Program-made: the position numbers and the translations under genes
The notes under the pieces: generated by a model
Databases searched by the model: none
Seen by the model: the letters and a program-made list of their open reading frames with translations, nothing else
What the model was told of the DNA's origin: nothing
NCBI RefSeq assembly: GCF_014268495.2
Contig: NZ_CP077087.1
Span: forward strand, 4,219,501-4,283,500
DNA: 64,000 nt
Direction: 5' to 3'
Source: Pseudomonas monsensis
Lineage (GTDB): Bacteria; Pseudomonadota; Gammaproteobacteria; Pseudomonadales; Pseudomonadaceae
Shown here: positions 1 to 8,856 of the stretch, piece after piece
Numbering within the stretch: the first letter of the stretch is position 1
Layout of the letters: each line of letters opens with the position of its first letter

Positions 1-151
1 GCCCGGCCATTAACCGCATGAGGCTGGTTTTGCCGGACAGCGTGCGCCCAAGCAAAACGTTGAACGAACCGGGTTCGAATTTCAGGCAGGCATCGTCGAT
101 CCAGGTCTGGCCCTCGACGGTGCGGCTGACGTGCTCCAGGGTGAGTGACAT
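1..151 (-). CDS. ABC transporter ATP-binding protein, GlpS-like (5' part only)
   Basis: Only the first 50 codons lie in the window. The reading frame begins MSLTLEHVSRTVEG and runs into a Walker A motif, GRTLSGKTS, followed by LMRLMAG. The form T-L-S-G-K-T-S-L-M-R-L-M-A-G is what I know from the GlpS ATPase of glycerol-type ABC importers; most other CUT1 ATPases have GPSGSGKST. The likely role is energising uptake of glycerol or a related polyol, but the substrate is inferred. The gene is divergent from a sigma-54 enhancer-binding protein and has a -24/-12 promoter about 45 bp upstream of its start. The remaining transporter genes should lie beyond base 1. Confidence 0.75.
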   Translation of the reverse strand, partial: MSLTLEHVSRTVEGQTWIDDACLKFEPGSFNVLLGRTLSGKTSLMRLMAG

Positions 152-195
152 GGCTCGGCCTTTTTATTATTGGAGTCAAGCGACCTGTGCATCAG

Positions 196-211
196 AGCGA
201 CATTCGTGCCA
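196..211 (-). promoter_or_regulatory. sigma-54 promoter of the ABC transporter operon
   Basis: On the minus strand the sequence reads TGGCACGAATGTCGCT. This matches the -24 TGGCACG element, then a 4-bp spacer, then a TCGCT element close to the -12 consensus TTGCW. It lies about 45 bp upstream of the transporter start codon, and a sigma-54-dependent activator is encoded divergently, so the assignment is consistent. Confidence 0.8.
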
Positions 212-266
212 GAAATGGCAAGTGGTTGATTTGTCGTGAAAAGTGGCGAAAACGTGGCGAACGGGC

Positions 267-350
267 GTTCATTGCTGAACACATTTGAACAGTTGAGCGA
301 TTGACAATGAACAATAGTGAACAACACTCTATGAACTCATTTCGGTGAAC
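267..350. promoter_or_regulatory. TGAAC repeat array, probable enhancer sites for the sigma-54 activator
   Basis: TGAAC starts at 276, 286, 308, 318, 332 and 346. The first copy is half of an inverted repeat GTTCA-N4-TGAAC at 267-280. Two pairs are spaced exactly 10 bp, one helical turn. The array sits 55-150 bp upstream of the -24 element, the usual place for a bacterial enhancer. Binding by the AcoR-like protein encoded at 524 is inferred. Confidence 0.55.
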
Positions 351-360
351 ACCGGAGATC

Positions 361-452
361 CTGTGGGAGCGAGCTTGCTCGCGAATGCGGTGTGTCATTC
401 AACCGATTCGGTGACTGATACGACGCTTTCGCGAGCAAGCTCGCTCCCACAG
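361..452. repeat. REPIN-type doublet, family A (GTGGGAGCGAGCTTGCTCGCG)
   Basis: Two inverted copies of a roughly 22-bp palindromic unit (left arm from CTGTGGGAGCGAGC, right arm its complement ending GCTCGCTCCCACAG) flank about 45 bp. The same arms recur at 35068-35159 and 43047-43135. Confidence 0.85.
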
Positions 453-523
453 TTGATCTGTGTGGTTCTCGGGATTTGGGTTCATAACAACAATAAAAAC
501 GCTGCATCAGAGGCTGACCCGCC

Positions 524-2374
524 ATGGCCGCACCTGCCCCGCCGCTGTCCCACGACGCGATCGTCCAGACGTCCTGGCAACGTTGCCGCGCCTTCGGTCT
601 CGACCACCACAGCACCCCGGCCTTCGATCAACTGCCTGCCGCCGGCATCGCGCAGTTGCTCGACAGTCACCATGCGCTGGTGCAGACCACCCATCAGGAA
701 GTCCTGCCCTATTACGAAAACATCCTGAGCAATTCCAATTGCCTGATCATGCTCGCCGACAATCAGGGCCAGGTGCTGACGTCGTGGGGCACGCAACGCT
801 TTATCGAACCGAATCTGGCGCGGGGGTTCCGGGCCGGCGCGAGCTGGAGGGAACGCTCAAGCGGCACCAACGCGATCGGCACCGCTCTGGCCTGCGAACA
901 GGCGGTGCATATCGAGCACGACGAGCACTTCCTCAAGGCCAACCGTTTCATGACCGGTTCCGCCGCACCGATTTTCGACGCCGAGCGCAAAGTCATCGCG
1001 GTGCTCGACGTGTCCAGCGACAGCTACCTGCCGCCGTCGCACACCCTGGGCATGGTCAAGATGATGAGCCAGACCGTGGAAAACCGGCTGATTCTCAACC
1101 TGTTCCACGGCCAGCATTTTCAACTGACCTTCAACACCGGGTTGAACAACCTCGACAGTCAGTGGGCGGGGTTGTTGATCTTTGATGAGAGCGGTCAGGT
1201 GCTGTCGGCCAATCGGCGTGCGGACAATCTGCTCGGTGTGCGCCTGTCGCGGGTCAGCGTCGAAAGCCTGTTCAAGGTGTCGCTGCTGGAGTTGCTCAAT
1301 CAGCCGGAGGGCTTGCCGTTTGCCTTGCAGACGTCCGGGCGTAACCGTTTTCAGTGTCTGTTGAAGCGGCCGCAACAAGCGCCGCTCCAGCCGCGGGTGT
1401 TTGCCGAGCCGAAACGTGCGGAACCACCGGTTAGAACGTCGAACGCGATCAGCCTCAATACCTTGCACTTCGGCGACAGTCGCGTGGAAAAAGCCGTGCG
1501 CCAGGCCGAACGGTTGCTGGAAAAGGATATTCCGCTGCTCATCCACGGTGAAACCGGCGTCGGCAAAGAGGTCTTCGTCAAAGCCCTGCATCAGGCCAGC
1601 TCCCGTAGCAAACAGGCGTTCATTGCCGTCAACTGCGCGGCGATCCCCGCCGAACTGGTCGAGTCCGAACTGTTCGGCTATGAGAAAGGCGCGTTCACCG
1701 GCGCCAACCAGAAAGGCAGCATCGGCCTGATTCGCAAGGCTGACAGAGGCACTCTGTTTCTCGACGAGATTGGCGATATGCCGTTGCCGACGCAGGCGCG
1801 GTTGCTGCGCGTGTTGCAAGAACGTTGCGTGCAACCGGTGGGCAGTAGCGAGCTGTTCCCGGTGGACTTGCGGATCATTTCAGCGACGAATCGCTCTTTA
1901 CGTGAACAAGTGCAATTGGGCCGGTTTCGTGAGGATTTGTACTACCGCATTGGCGGTTTGACCCTGGAACTGCCGCCGCTGCGGGAGCGCAGTGATAAAG
2001 AGGCGTTGTTCAAGCGGTTGTGGGAGCAGCATCGTGAACCGACGCAGTGGGCGGGGTTGAGCCAGGAGGTGCTGGAGCTGTTCAGCCGACATCCTTGGCC
2101 GGGGAATTTACGGCAAGTCAGCAGCGTGATGCAGGTGGCGTTGGCGATGGCTGAGGAGCAGCCGGTCAGACCTGAGCATTTGCCGGATGATTTTTTTGTT
2201 GATCTGGAGATGGAGCCGGTTGAGAGCGCGGCGCCGTTGGGGCTGGATCTGAATGATGTCGAGGCGTTGAACCGGGAGTTGAAGGCTTCCGGGGGGAATA
2301 TTTCCCATTTGGCGCGGCGATTGGGTGTGAGTCGGAATACGCTTTACAAGCGGCTGCGCCAGATTGAGGGTTGA
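524..2374 (+). CDS. sigma-54-dependent transcriptional activator, AcoR-like (GAF/AAA+/Fis)
   Basis: A 616-residue enhancer-binding protein. The N-terminal part (about residues 60-200) looks like the GAF sensor region of AcoR-type regulators. The central AAA+ domain has Walker A GETGVGKE, the sigma-54 contact loop GAFTGA and Walker B LFLDEIGD. The C-terminus is a Fis-type helix-turn-helix (NISHLARRLGVSRNTLYKR). The ATG at 524 is in good context and no upstream start is needed. It is divergent from the GlpS-like transporter and separated from it by a sigma-54 promoter and a repeat array, so it most likely activates that operon in response to a small ligand, perhaps an alcohol or polyol. The ligand cannot be read from the sequence. 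Confidence 0.88.
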   Translation: MAAPAPPLSHDAIVQTSWQRCRAFGLDHHSTPAFDQLPAAGIAQLLDSHHALVQTTHQEVLPYYENILSNSNCLIMLADNQGQVLTSWGTQRFIEPNLARGFRAGASWRERSSGTNAIGTALACEQAVHIEHDEHFLKANRFMTGSAAPIFDAERKVIAVLDVSSDSYLPPSHTLGMVKMMSQTVENRLILNLFHGQHFQLTFNTGLNNLDSQWAGLLIFDESGQVLSANRRADNLLGVRLSRVSVESLFKVSLLELLNQPEGLPFALQTSGRNRFQCLLKRPQQAPLQPRVFAEPKRAEPPVRTSNAISLNTLHFGDSRVEKAVRQAERLLEKDIPLLIHGETGVGKEVFVKALHQASSRSKQAFIAVNCAAIPAELVESELFGYEKGAFTGANQKGSIGLIRKADRGTLFLDEIGDMPLPTQARLLRVLQERCVQPVGSSELFPVDLRIISATNRSLREQVQLGRFREDLYYRIGGLTLELPPLRERSDKEALFKRLWEQHREPTQWAGLSQEVLELFSRHPWPGNLRQVSSVMQVALAMAEEQPVRPEHLPDDFFVDLEMEPVESAAPLGLDLNDVEALNRELKASGGNISHLARRLGVSRNTLYKRLRQIEG

Positions 2375-2386
2375 GTGAACCCCGTT

Positions 2387-2575
2387 CCCCTCATCGGAAC
2401 GCCGCCCGCCCAGCCCTCTCCCCCAGGAGAGGGAGCTGACCGAGGTGTCTGGCGCTGAACATCGACCTGAAACATCGTGGCGATTATGGATTCGGTACCG
2501 CACGTTCAGGTCGGCGTATCTATTGAGCATCCCCCATTCAGTCCCCTCTCCTGGGGGAGAGGGCTAGGGTGAGGG
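2387..2575. repeat. long intergenic repeat, family F (CCCTCACCCTAGCCCTCTCC ends), single copy
   Basis: A roughly 190-bp element bounded by inverted termini of the type CCCTC...GCCCTCTCCC and GGGAGAGGGCTAGGGTGAGGG. Its core contains GACCGAGGTGTCTGGCG and GATTATGGATTC, both shared with the element at 3867-4185. Its right end overlaps the 3' end of the MFS gene: the TAG stop of that gene lies inside the repeat terminus. Confidence 0.75.
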
Positions 2576-3781
2576 CGAAAGTTCTGGCTCAACATGCGCA
2601 ACCGAAGCCGCCTCCAATGTCCGCAACCCCACCAGCACAACCACCACCATCATCAACCCTGCACCAATCGCCACGCCGAACCCTGCCCGCGCGCCCCACG
2701 CATCAATCACCAGCCCCGCCAGCATGCCGCCTAGCGCAACGCCAATGCTGATACCCGTGGTCATCCACGTCAGCCCTTCGGTGATCCGCGACGGAGGAAT
2801 AATGATCGTCCCCATTTTCATCACCACGACCATCGTTGGCGCAAACGAGATGCCCGCGATAAACAGCGCCGCTGTCAGCACATAAACATCCGTTGCAAAA
2901 ACAGGCAGCACACCGGTGAACGCCGTCACCAATATCCCGACCAGAAACTGTTTTTCAATCGCCAGGGAAACCCGCAATGCACCAAACGTCAGGCCCGCCA
3001 CCAATGAGCCAAACGCATAGGCAGCAAGGATGAAGGTCGCCGACGCTGGCCAGCCCTGCGCATTGGCGAAGGCGACGACCGCGACATCGATTGCGCCACC
3101 AATGACGCCCATCGCCAACAGCGCCAGAACAATGGTGCGAACGCCGGGAATCAGCAGGGTTGAGCCGCCATGGCTGGCGTGGCCCACGACAACTTTAGGT
3201 TCAGTCTGGCGTTGCAGCAGAAACGCGGTCACCCCAATAGCTAACAACCCGACCGCAACCAGCGGCCCGGCTTCGGCGAAAAAACTCACGCTCAGACCGA
3301 TCGCCAGTGGCGGGCCGACGATATAGGCCAGCTCGGTGAGGACGGTGTCCAGCGAGAACGCTGTGTGCAATTGCGGCTTGCCCCGGAACAACTGCGTCCA
3401 TCTGGCGCGGATCATCGACGGCATGCTCGGCATCGTCCCCGCCAGCGCCGCTAGAACAAACAGCAGTGCGGCCGGTGCCCGCATGTAAACCGCGAGGATC
3501 AGTGCCAGCAACATGGCAATGCTGAACGCCGTGACGACGGGTAGCACGCGGCTCTGGCCATGCTGATCAACCAGTCTGGAGATGTGTGGGCCGAGCAACG
3601 CATTGGCCAGGGTGAAAGTCCCGGCGACGGCACCGGCCAGCCAGTACACACCGGTTTGCTGCACCAGCATGGTGATGATGCCGATGCCGATCATTGCCTG
3701 TGGCAAGCGCGCGATAGAACTCGCGAGCACTAACCCGGTGGCGCCGGGGGTCGTTAGCAGCTCGCGGTAGTGATTGGCCAT
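2564..3781 (-). CDS. MFS transporter
   Basis: A 405-residue polytopic membrane protein with about 12 hydrophobic segments, consistent with a single-drug or metabolite exporter of the major facilitator superfamily. A cytoplasmic loop around residues 120-145 (MIRARWTQLFRG) is followed by a second hydrophobic half. The start MANHYRELLTTPG at 3781 is the first Met of the frame. The last residues, SPSP, and the TAG stop are encoded by the terminus of the intergenic repeat, so the native C-terminus may have been altered by repeat insertion. No substrate can be assigned. It has no operon partner. Confidence 0.8.
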   Translation of the reverse strand: MANHYRELLTTPGATGLVLASSIARLPQAMIGIGIITMLVQQTGVYWLAGAVAGTFTLANALLGPHISRLVDQHGQSRVLPVVTAFSIAMLLALILAVYMRAPAALLFVLAALAGTMPSMPSMIRARWTQLFRGKPQLHTAFSLDTVLTELAYIVGPPLAIGLSVSFFAEAGPLVAVGLLAIGVTAFLLQRQTEPKVVVGHASHGGSTLLIPGVRTIVLALLAMGVIGGAIDVAVVAFANAQGWPASATFILAAYAFGSLVAGLTFGALRVSLAIEKQFLVGILVTAFTGVLPVFATDVYVLTAALFIAGISFAPTMVVVMKMGTIIIPPSRITEGLTWMTTGISIGVALGGMLAGLVIDAWGARAGFGVAIGAGLMMVVVVLVGLRTLEAASVAHVEPELSPSP

Positions 3782-3866
3782 GGTGTTTCCCTTACATGAT
3801 CGTCGCTGCTCAGCATCCGGCTGAACGCGTTGCCGACATCAAGACCTACGCGAACGTCAAAAGCAA

Positions 3867-4185
3867 CCCTCACCCCAGCCCTCTCCCGGAGGGAGAGGGA
3901 GCCGACCGAGGTGTCTGGCGTTGTACATCGACCTGAAAAACCGAGTTGATTATGGATTCAAATCTGGACCAGGTCGGCACTTTGACACCCTCACCCTCAC
4001 CCCAGCCCTCTCCCGGAGGGAGAGGGAGCTGACCGAGGTGTCTGGCGTTGTACATCGACCTGAAAAAACCAGTCGATTATGGATTCAAAGCAGCACGTTC
4101 AAGTCGGCGTATTTCCTGAACATCCCCCAATCGGTCCCCTCTCCCTCCGGGCGGCCCGACGTTTCGGGTGGGTTAGGGTGAGGGG
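3867..4185. repeat. family F intergenic repeat, tandem double copy
   Basis: Two copies of the CCCTCACCCCAGCCCTCTCCCG-type element lie head to tail: the GACCGAGGTGTCTGGCGTTG core begins near 3904 and again near 4031, a period of about 127 bp. The array closes with an inverted terminus ending GGGTTAGGGTGAGGGG. It fills the gap between the MFS gene and the cysS terminator. No gene is visible in it. Confidence 0.75.
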
Positions 4186-4204
4186 CTTTTCTCGCGCCCA
4201 AACA

Positions 4205-4227
4205 AAAACCCGCACAAGGCGGGTTTT
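4205..4227 (-). terminator. rho-independent terminator of cysS
   Basis: Stem AAAACCCGC / GCGGGTTTT with a 5-base loop, followed on the minus strand by TTTTTG. It is 22 bp past the cysS stop codon. Confidence 0.85.
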
Positions 4228-4248
4228 GTTTTAAAGCAGATAAGGCAA

Positions 4249-5631
4249 TCAGTCAGCCAGACGCCAGGTAGTCCCACCCTTCCCGTCTTCCAACACAACG
4301 CCCATCGCCGTCAGCTGATCACGGATACGATCGGACTCAGCCCAATCCTTCCCCGCCCGCGCCGCCAGACGTGCAGCAATCAGTGCATCAACCTCAGCCG
4401 CATCGACACGCCCTTCAGCGCCCGCCTGCAGGAAGTCATCCGCCTCCAACTGCAACACACCCAGCACGCTCGCCAGCTCTTTCAGACGCGCCGCCAGACC
4501 GGCCGCTGCGTCGAGATCGCTCTCGCGCAGGCGGTTGATCTCACGCACCATCTCGAACAGCACGGCGCAGGCTTCCGGCGTGCCGAAGTCGTCGTTCATC
4601 ACCGTGGTGAAACGCTCGACGAACGCTTCGCCGCCGGCCGGGGCAACGTTCGGCAGGCCTTTCAACGCGTGGTAGAAACGCTCGAGTGCGCCCTTCGCGT
4701 CCTTGAGGTTGTCTTCCGAGTAGTTGATCGCGCTGCGGTAGTGGCTCGACACCAGCAGGTAACGCACGACTTCCGGGTGGTACTTGTCGAGCACGTCGCG
4801 AATGGTGAAGAAGTTGTTCAAGGACTTGGACATCTTCTCGCCATTGATGCGGATCATGCCGCAATGCATCCACGCGTTGGCGTAGGTCTTGCCGGTGGCC
4901 GCTTCGCTCTGGGCGATTTCGTTTTCATGGTGCGGGAACTCGAGGTCGCTGCCGCCGCCATGAATGTCGAAGGTCTCGCCGAGGCAGCAGGTGGACATCA
5001 CCGAGCACTCGATGTGCCAGCCCGGACGCCCGGCGCCCCATGGCGATTCCCAGCTCGGCTCGCCCGGTTTGGCGGCTTTCCACAGCACGAAGTCCAGCGG
5101 GTCTTCTTTCGACTCGTCGACTTCGATGCGCGCACCGATGCGCAGGTCTTCGATCTTCTTGCGCGACAGCTTGCCGTAGCCCATGAACTTGGCGACGCGG
5201 TAGTACACGTCGCCATTGCCCGGGGCGTAGGCGTAACCCTTGTCGATCAAGGTCTGGATCATCGCGTGCATGCCCGGAATGTGATCCGTGGCACGCGGCT
5301 CCATGTCCGGCTTCTTGATATTCAGGCGCGCTTCGTCTTCGTGCATCGCGGCGATCATGCGCTCGGTCAACGCGTCGAACGATTCACCGTTCTCGCGGGC
5401 ACGATTGATGATCTTATCGTCGATGTCGGTGATGTTGCGCACGTAGGTCAGGTCGTAGCCGCTGAAACGCAACCAGCGGGTCACCAGGTCGAACGCGACC
5501 ATGCTGCGGCCATGGCCGAGGTGGCAGTAGTCGTACACGGTCATGCCGCACACGTACATGCGCACCTTGTTGCCATCCAGCGGTTTGAAGACTTCTTTGC
5601 TCTTGGTGAGCGTGTTGTAGATCGTTAGCAC
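4249..5631 (-). CDS. cysS: cysteinyl-tRNA synthetase
   Basis: Charges tRNA-Cys with cysteine in the cytoplasm. The 460-residue length is normal for the family. Class I signatures are present: the zinc/cysteine pocket VCGMTVYD around residue 28, the HIGH-type motif HLGH at 37-40 and KMSKS at about 265-269. The start is GTG at 5631 (encoding MLTIYNTLTKSKEVF) with an AGGG ribosome site upstream. The glnS stop is only 15 bp upstream, so the two synthetases probably form one operon, ending at the terminator at 4205-4227. Confidence 0.97.
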   Translation of the reverse strand: MLTIYNTLTKSKEVFKPLDGNKVRMYVCGMTVYDYCHLGHGRSMVAFDLVTRWLRFSGYDLTYVRNITDIDDKIINRARENGESFDALTERMIAAMHEDEARLNIKKPDMEPRATDHIPGMHAMIQTLIDKGYAYAPGNGDVYYRVAKFMGYGKLSRKKIEDLRIGARIEVDESKEDPLDFVLWKAAKPGEPSWESPWGAGRPGWHIECSVMSTCCLGETFDIHGGGSDLEFPHHENEIAQSEAATGKTYANAWMHCGMIRINGEKMSKSLNNFFTIRDVLDKYHPEVVRYLLVSSHYRSAINYSEDNLKDAKGALERFYHALKGLPNVAPAGGEAFVERFTTVMNDDFGTPEACAVLFEMVREINRLRESDLDAAAGLAARLKELASVLGVLQLEADDFLQAGAEGRVDAAEVDALIAARLAARAGKDWAESDRIRDQLTAMGVVLEDGKGGTTWRLAD

Positions 5632-5646
5632 GTTAAATCCCTTGAA

Positions 5647-7347
5647 TCACTGGCCCCACGAATCACGCAGAGTCACGGTACGGTTGAATACCGGCTGACC
5701 GGGTTTCGAGTCCTTGATATCCGCGACGAAGTAGCCTTCGCGCTCGAACTGGAAACGGTCTTCCGGCTGTGCGTCGCCAAGCGATGGCTCAGCACGACAA
5801 CCGGTCAGCACTTGCAGTGAGTCAGGGTTGATGTTGTCGAGGAAGCTCGCGCTGTCCTCGGCCTTCTCCGGGTTCGGCGAACGGAACAGGCGATCATACA
5901 GACGCACTTCGCACTCAATGCTGGCAGCCGCCGGCACCCAGTGGATCACGCCTTTGACCTTGCGGCCTTCCGGGTTCTTGCCCAGGGTGTCCGGATCGTA
6001 GGAGCAGCGCAGTTCGACGATGTTGCCGTCGGCATCCTTGATCGCTTCGTCGGCACGGATCACGTAGCTGCCGCGCAGACGCACTTCGCCGTTCGGCTCC
6101 AGGCGCTTGTAGCCCTTTGGCGGTTCTTCCATGAAGTCATCGCGGTCGATGTAGATTTCACGGGCGAACGGCAGCTTGCGCACGCCGAGTTCTTCCTTCT
6201 GCGGATGACGCGGCAGTTCGAGCTTCTCGACCTGGTCTTGCGGATAGTTGGTAATCACGACTTTCAACGGACGTAGCACGCACATGGCGCGCGGAGCGTT
6301 CGCGTCCAGGTCCTGACGGATGCTGAACTCGAGCATGCCGAAGTCGACTACGCCATCGGAACGGTTGGTGCCGATCATGTCGCAGAAGTTGCGGATCGAA
6401 GCCGGGGTGTAGCCACGGCGGCGGAAACCCGACAACGTGGACATGCGCGGGTCGTCCCAGCCATTGACGTGCTTTTCATCGACCAGTTGCTTGAGCTTGC
6501 GCTTGCTGGTGATGGTGTAGTTGAGGTTCAGGCGGCTGAACTCGTACTGACGCGGGTGCGCCGGCACTGGCAGTGCGTCGAGGAACCACTCGTACAGCGG
6601 ACGATGGCTTTCGAACTCCAGGGTGCAGATCGAGTGGGTGATGCCTTCGATGGCGTCCGACTGACCGTGGGTGAAGTCGTAGTTCGGGTAGATGCACCAC
6701 TTGTCACCGGTCTGGTGGTGATGGGCGTGGCGGATGCGGTACATGATCGGGTCGCGCAGGTTCATGTTCGGCGAGGCCATGTCGATCTTCGCGCGCAGCA
6801 CACGGGCGCCGTCCGGGAACTCACCGGCACGCATGCGGGCGAACAGGTCCAGGTTCTCTTCAACCGAACGGTCGCGGAACGGGCTGTTCTTGCCTGGCTC
6901 GGTCAGCGTGCCACGGTATTCCTTGGCCTGCTCAGGGGTCAGGTCGTCGACGTAGGCCTTGCCGGCCTTGATCAGCTCCACGGCCCAGTCGTGCAACTGG
7001 TCGAAATACTGCGAGGCGTAGCGCACTTCACCGGACCACTCGAAGCCCAGCCATTTGACGTCGCTTTCGATCGCGTCGATGTATTCCTGGTCTTCCTTGG
7101 CCGGGTTGGTGTCGTCGAAACGCAGGTGCGTGACGCCCCCGAACTCCTGGGCCAGGCCGAAGTTCACGCAGATCGACTTGGCGTGACCAATGTGCAGGTA
7201 GCCGTTGGGCTCAGGCGGGAAACGGGTGACGATCTGGGTGTGCTTGCCCGAGTCCAGGTCTGCCTGGATGATCGGCCGCAGGAAATTGACCGGCACGGCA
7301 GGGCCGGACTTGGCATTCGAGGTAGGGTCGACAGTGGGCTTGCTCAT
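5647..7347 (-). CDS. glnS: glutaminyl-tRNA synthetase
   Basis: Charges tRNA-Gln. 566 residues, typical for the gammaproteobacterial enzyme. The HIGH motif occurs in PEPNGYLHIGHAKS near residue 50 and the KMSKS equivalent in ITSKRKL near residue 285; the C-terminal anticodon-binding beta-barrels follow. The ATG at 7347 has a GGAT ribosome site 4-7 bases upstream. First gene of a glnS-cysS pair, divergent from ppiB. Confidence 0.97.
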   Translation of the reverse strand: MSKPTVDPTSNAKSGPAVPVNFLRPIIQADLDSGKHTQIVTRFPPEPNGYLHIGHAKSICVNFGLAQEFGGVTHLRFDDTNPAKEDQEYIDAIESDVKWLGFEWSGEVRYASQYFDQLHDWAVELIKAGKAYVDDLTPEQAKEYRGTLTEPGKNSPFRDRSVEENLDLFARMRAGEFPDGARVLRAKIDMASPNMNLRDPIMYRIRHAHHHQTGDKWCIYPNYDFTHGQSDAIEGITHSICTLEFESHRPLYEWFLDALPVPAHPRQYEFSRLNLNYTITSKRKLKQLVDEKHVNGWDDPRMSTLSGFRRRGYTPASIRNFCDMIGTNRSDGVVDFGMLEFSIRQDLDANAPRAMCVLRPLKVVITNYPQDQVEKLELPRHPQKEELGVRKLPFAREIYIDRDDFMEEPPKGYKRLEPNGEVRLRGSYVIRADEAIKDADGNIVELRCSYDPDTLGKNPEGRKVKGVIHWVPAAASIECEVRLYDRLFRSPNPEKAEDSASFLDNINPDSLQVLTGCRAEPSLGDAQPEDRFQFEREGYFVADIKDSKPGQPVFNRTVTLRDSWGQ

Positions 7348-7597
7348 AGGATCCTTGACTTACATGTGCGCGGCCGCAAAGGGGGCCAGACAAAACAAAG
7401 CCGCTATCATAGCCGATGCTGTCAAGGGCCTGACAGAGCACGGCCTATAAAGGAGCGCATTTAATCGCCGGGAAATGAAAAACAGCCTCGAAATTCGCGC
7501 CTGTCACGCTAAACTGCGCACCTTGGCCGAAGCAGGCTGAACCGGTTTCGGGACTCAGTGTCCGAAAACCACGAATTCCTTATAAAGAGTAGCGATC

Positions 7598-8104
7598 ATG
7601 ACTCAAGTTAAATTGACCACCAATCATGGCGACATCGTCATCGAACTGGACGCGGAAAAAGCGCCAATCACCGTTGCCAACTTTCTCGAATATGTTAAAG
7701 CCGGTCACTACGAAAACGTGGTTTTCCACCGTGTGATCAAGGGTTTCATGATCCAGGGCGGCGGTTTCCAGCCTGGCATGCAGGAAAAGAAAGACAAGCG
7801 CGCCAGCATCCAGAACGAAGCGGATAACGGCCTGAAGAACGAAAAGTACACCCTGGCGATGGCCCGCACCATGGACCCGCATTCGGCCTCGGCGCAGTTC
7901 TTCATCAACGCCACCAACAACAGCTTCCTCAACCACACCGCCAAGACCGCTCAGGGCTGGGGTTATGCCGTGTTCGGTAAAGTGGTTGCCGGTACCGACG
8001 TGGTCGACAAGATCGAAGGCGTTGCCACCACTTCCAAGGCCGGTCACCAGGACGTGCCGAAAGACGACGTGATCATCGAGAAAGCCGAGATCATCGAAGC
8101 GTGA
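7598..8104 (+). CDS. ppiB: peptidyl-prolyl cis-trans isomerase, cytoplasmic cyclophilin
   Basis: A 168-residue cyclophilin that isomerises prolyl peptide bonds. It shows FHRVIKGFMIQGGG (catalytic Arg), SAQFFINATNN and GYAVFGKVV. There is no signal peptide, so it is the cytosolic PpiB type. Its stop codon overlaps the GTG start of lpxH in GTGA, which indicates translational coupling. Confidence 0.95.
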   Translation: MTQVKLTTNHGDIVIELDAEKAPITVANFLEYVKAGHYENVVFHRVIKGFMIQGGGFQPGMQEKKDKRASIQNEADNGLKNEKYTLAMARTMDPHSASAQFFINATNNSFLNHTAKTAQGWGYAVFGKVVAGTDVVDKIEGVATTSKAGHQDVPKDDVIIEKAEIIEA

Positions 8105-8847
8105 TATTGCTGATTTCAGACTTGCATCTGGAAGAGGAGCGCCCGGACATTACCCGGGCGTTTCTGGATTTGCTCGCCGGACGCGCCCGCTCGGCGAGTG
8201 CGTTGTACATCCTCGGCGACTTCTTCGAGGCGTGGATTGGCGACGACGCCATGACGCCCTTTCAGCGTTCCATCTGCCAGGCCCTGCGCCAATTGAGCGA
8301 CAGCGGCACGGCGATCTTTCTGATGCACGGCAATCGCGACTTCCTGCTCGGCAAGGCCTTCTGCAAAGAAGCCGGCTGCACGCTATTGAAGGACCCGAGT
8401 GTCGTGCAGTTCTATGGCGAGCCGGTGCTGTTGATGCACGGCGACAGCCTCTGCACCCGCGACGAAGCCTATATGAAGCTGCGTCGCTACCTGCGCAACC
8501 CGATCACCCTGTTCATCCTGCGCCATCTGCCGCTGAGCACCCGCCATAAACTGGCGCGCAAACTGCGCAGCGAAAGCCGTGCGCAGACGCGGATGAAGGC
8601 CAACGACATTGTCGACGTCACGCCGCACGAGATTCCACGGATCATGCAGCAATACGGGGTGAAAACCCTGATTCACGGCCACACCCACCGCCCGGCGATC
8701 CACAAACTGCAGCTCGGCGAGCAGGCGGCCAAGCGGATTGTGCTGGGGGATTGGGATCGTCAGGGATGGGCGTTGCAGGTCGATGAGAGCGGCTACGCCT
8801 TGGCGCCGTTCGACTTCGCCCCGCCGCTGGCTTTGCCGCACGGCTGA
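8101..8847 (+). CDS. lpxH: UDP-2,3-diacylglucosamine diphosphatase
   Basis: Cleaves UDP-2,3-diacylglucosamine to lipid X in lipid A synthesis at the inner face of the cytoplasmic membrane. The 248-residue metallophosphoesterase shows the metal motifs SDLHLEEE (near residue 5), GDFFEAWIGDD, HGNRD, HGD and HGHTHRP in the usual order. The start is GTG at 8101, overlapping the ppiB stop by 4 bases. ppiB-lpxH is the standard Pseudomonas arrangement beside glnS-cysS. Confidence 0.95.
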   Translation: MILLISDLHLEEERPDITRAFLDLLAGRARSASALYILGDFFEAWIGDDAMTPFQRSICQALRQLSDSGTAIFLMHGNRDFLLGKAFCKEAGCTLLKDPSVVQFYGEPVLLMHGDSLCTRDEAYMKLRRYLRNPITLFILRHLPLSTRHKLARKLRSESRAQTRMKANDIVDVTPHEIPRIMQQYGVKTLIHGHTHRPAIHKLQLGEQAAKRIVLGDWDRQGWALQVDESGYALAPFDFAPPLALPHG

Positions 8848-8856
8848 AGAACTTTA

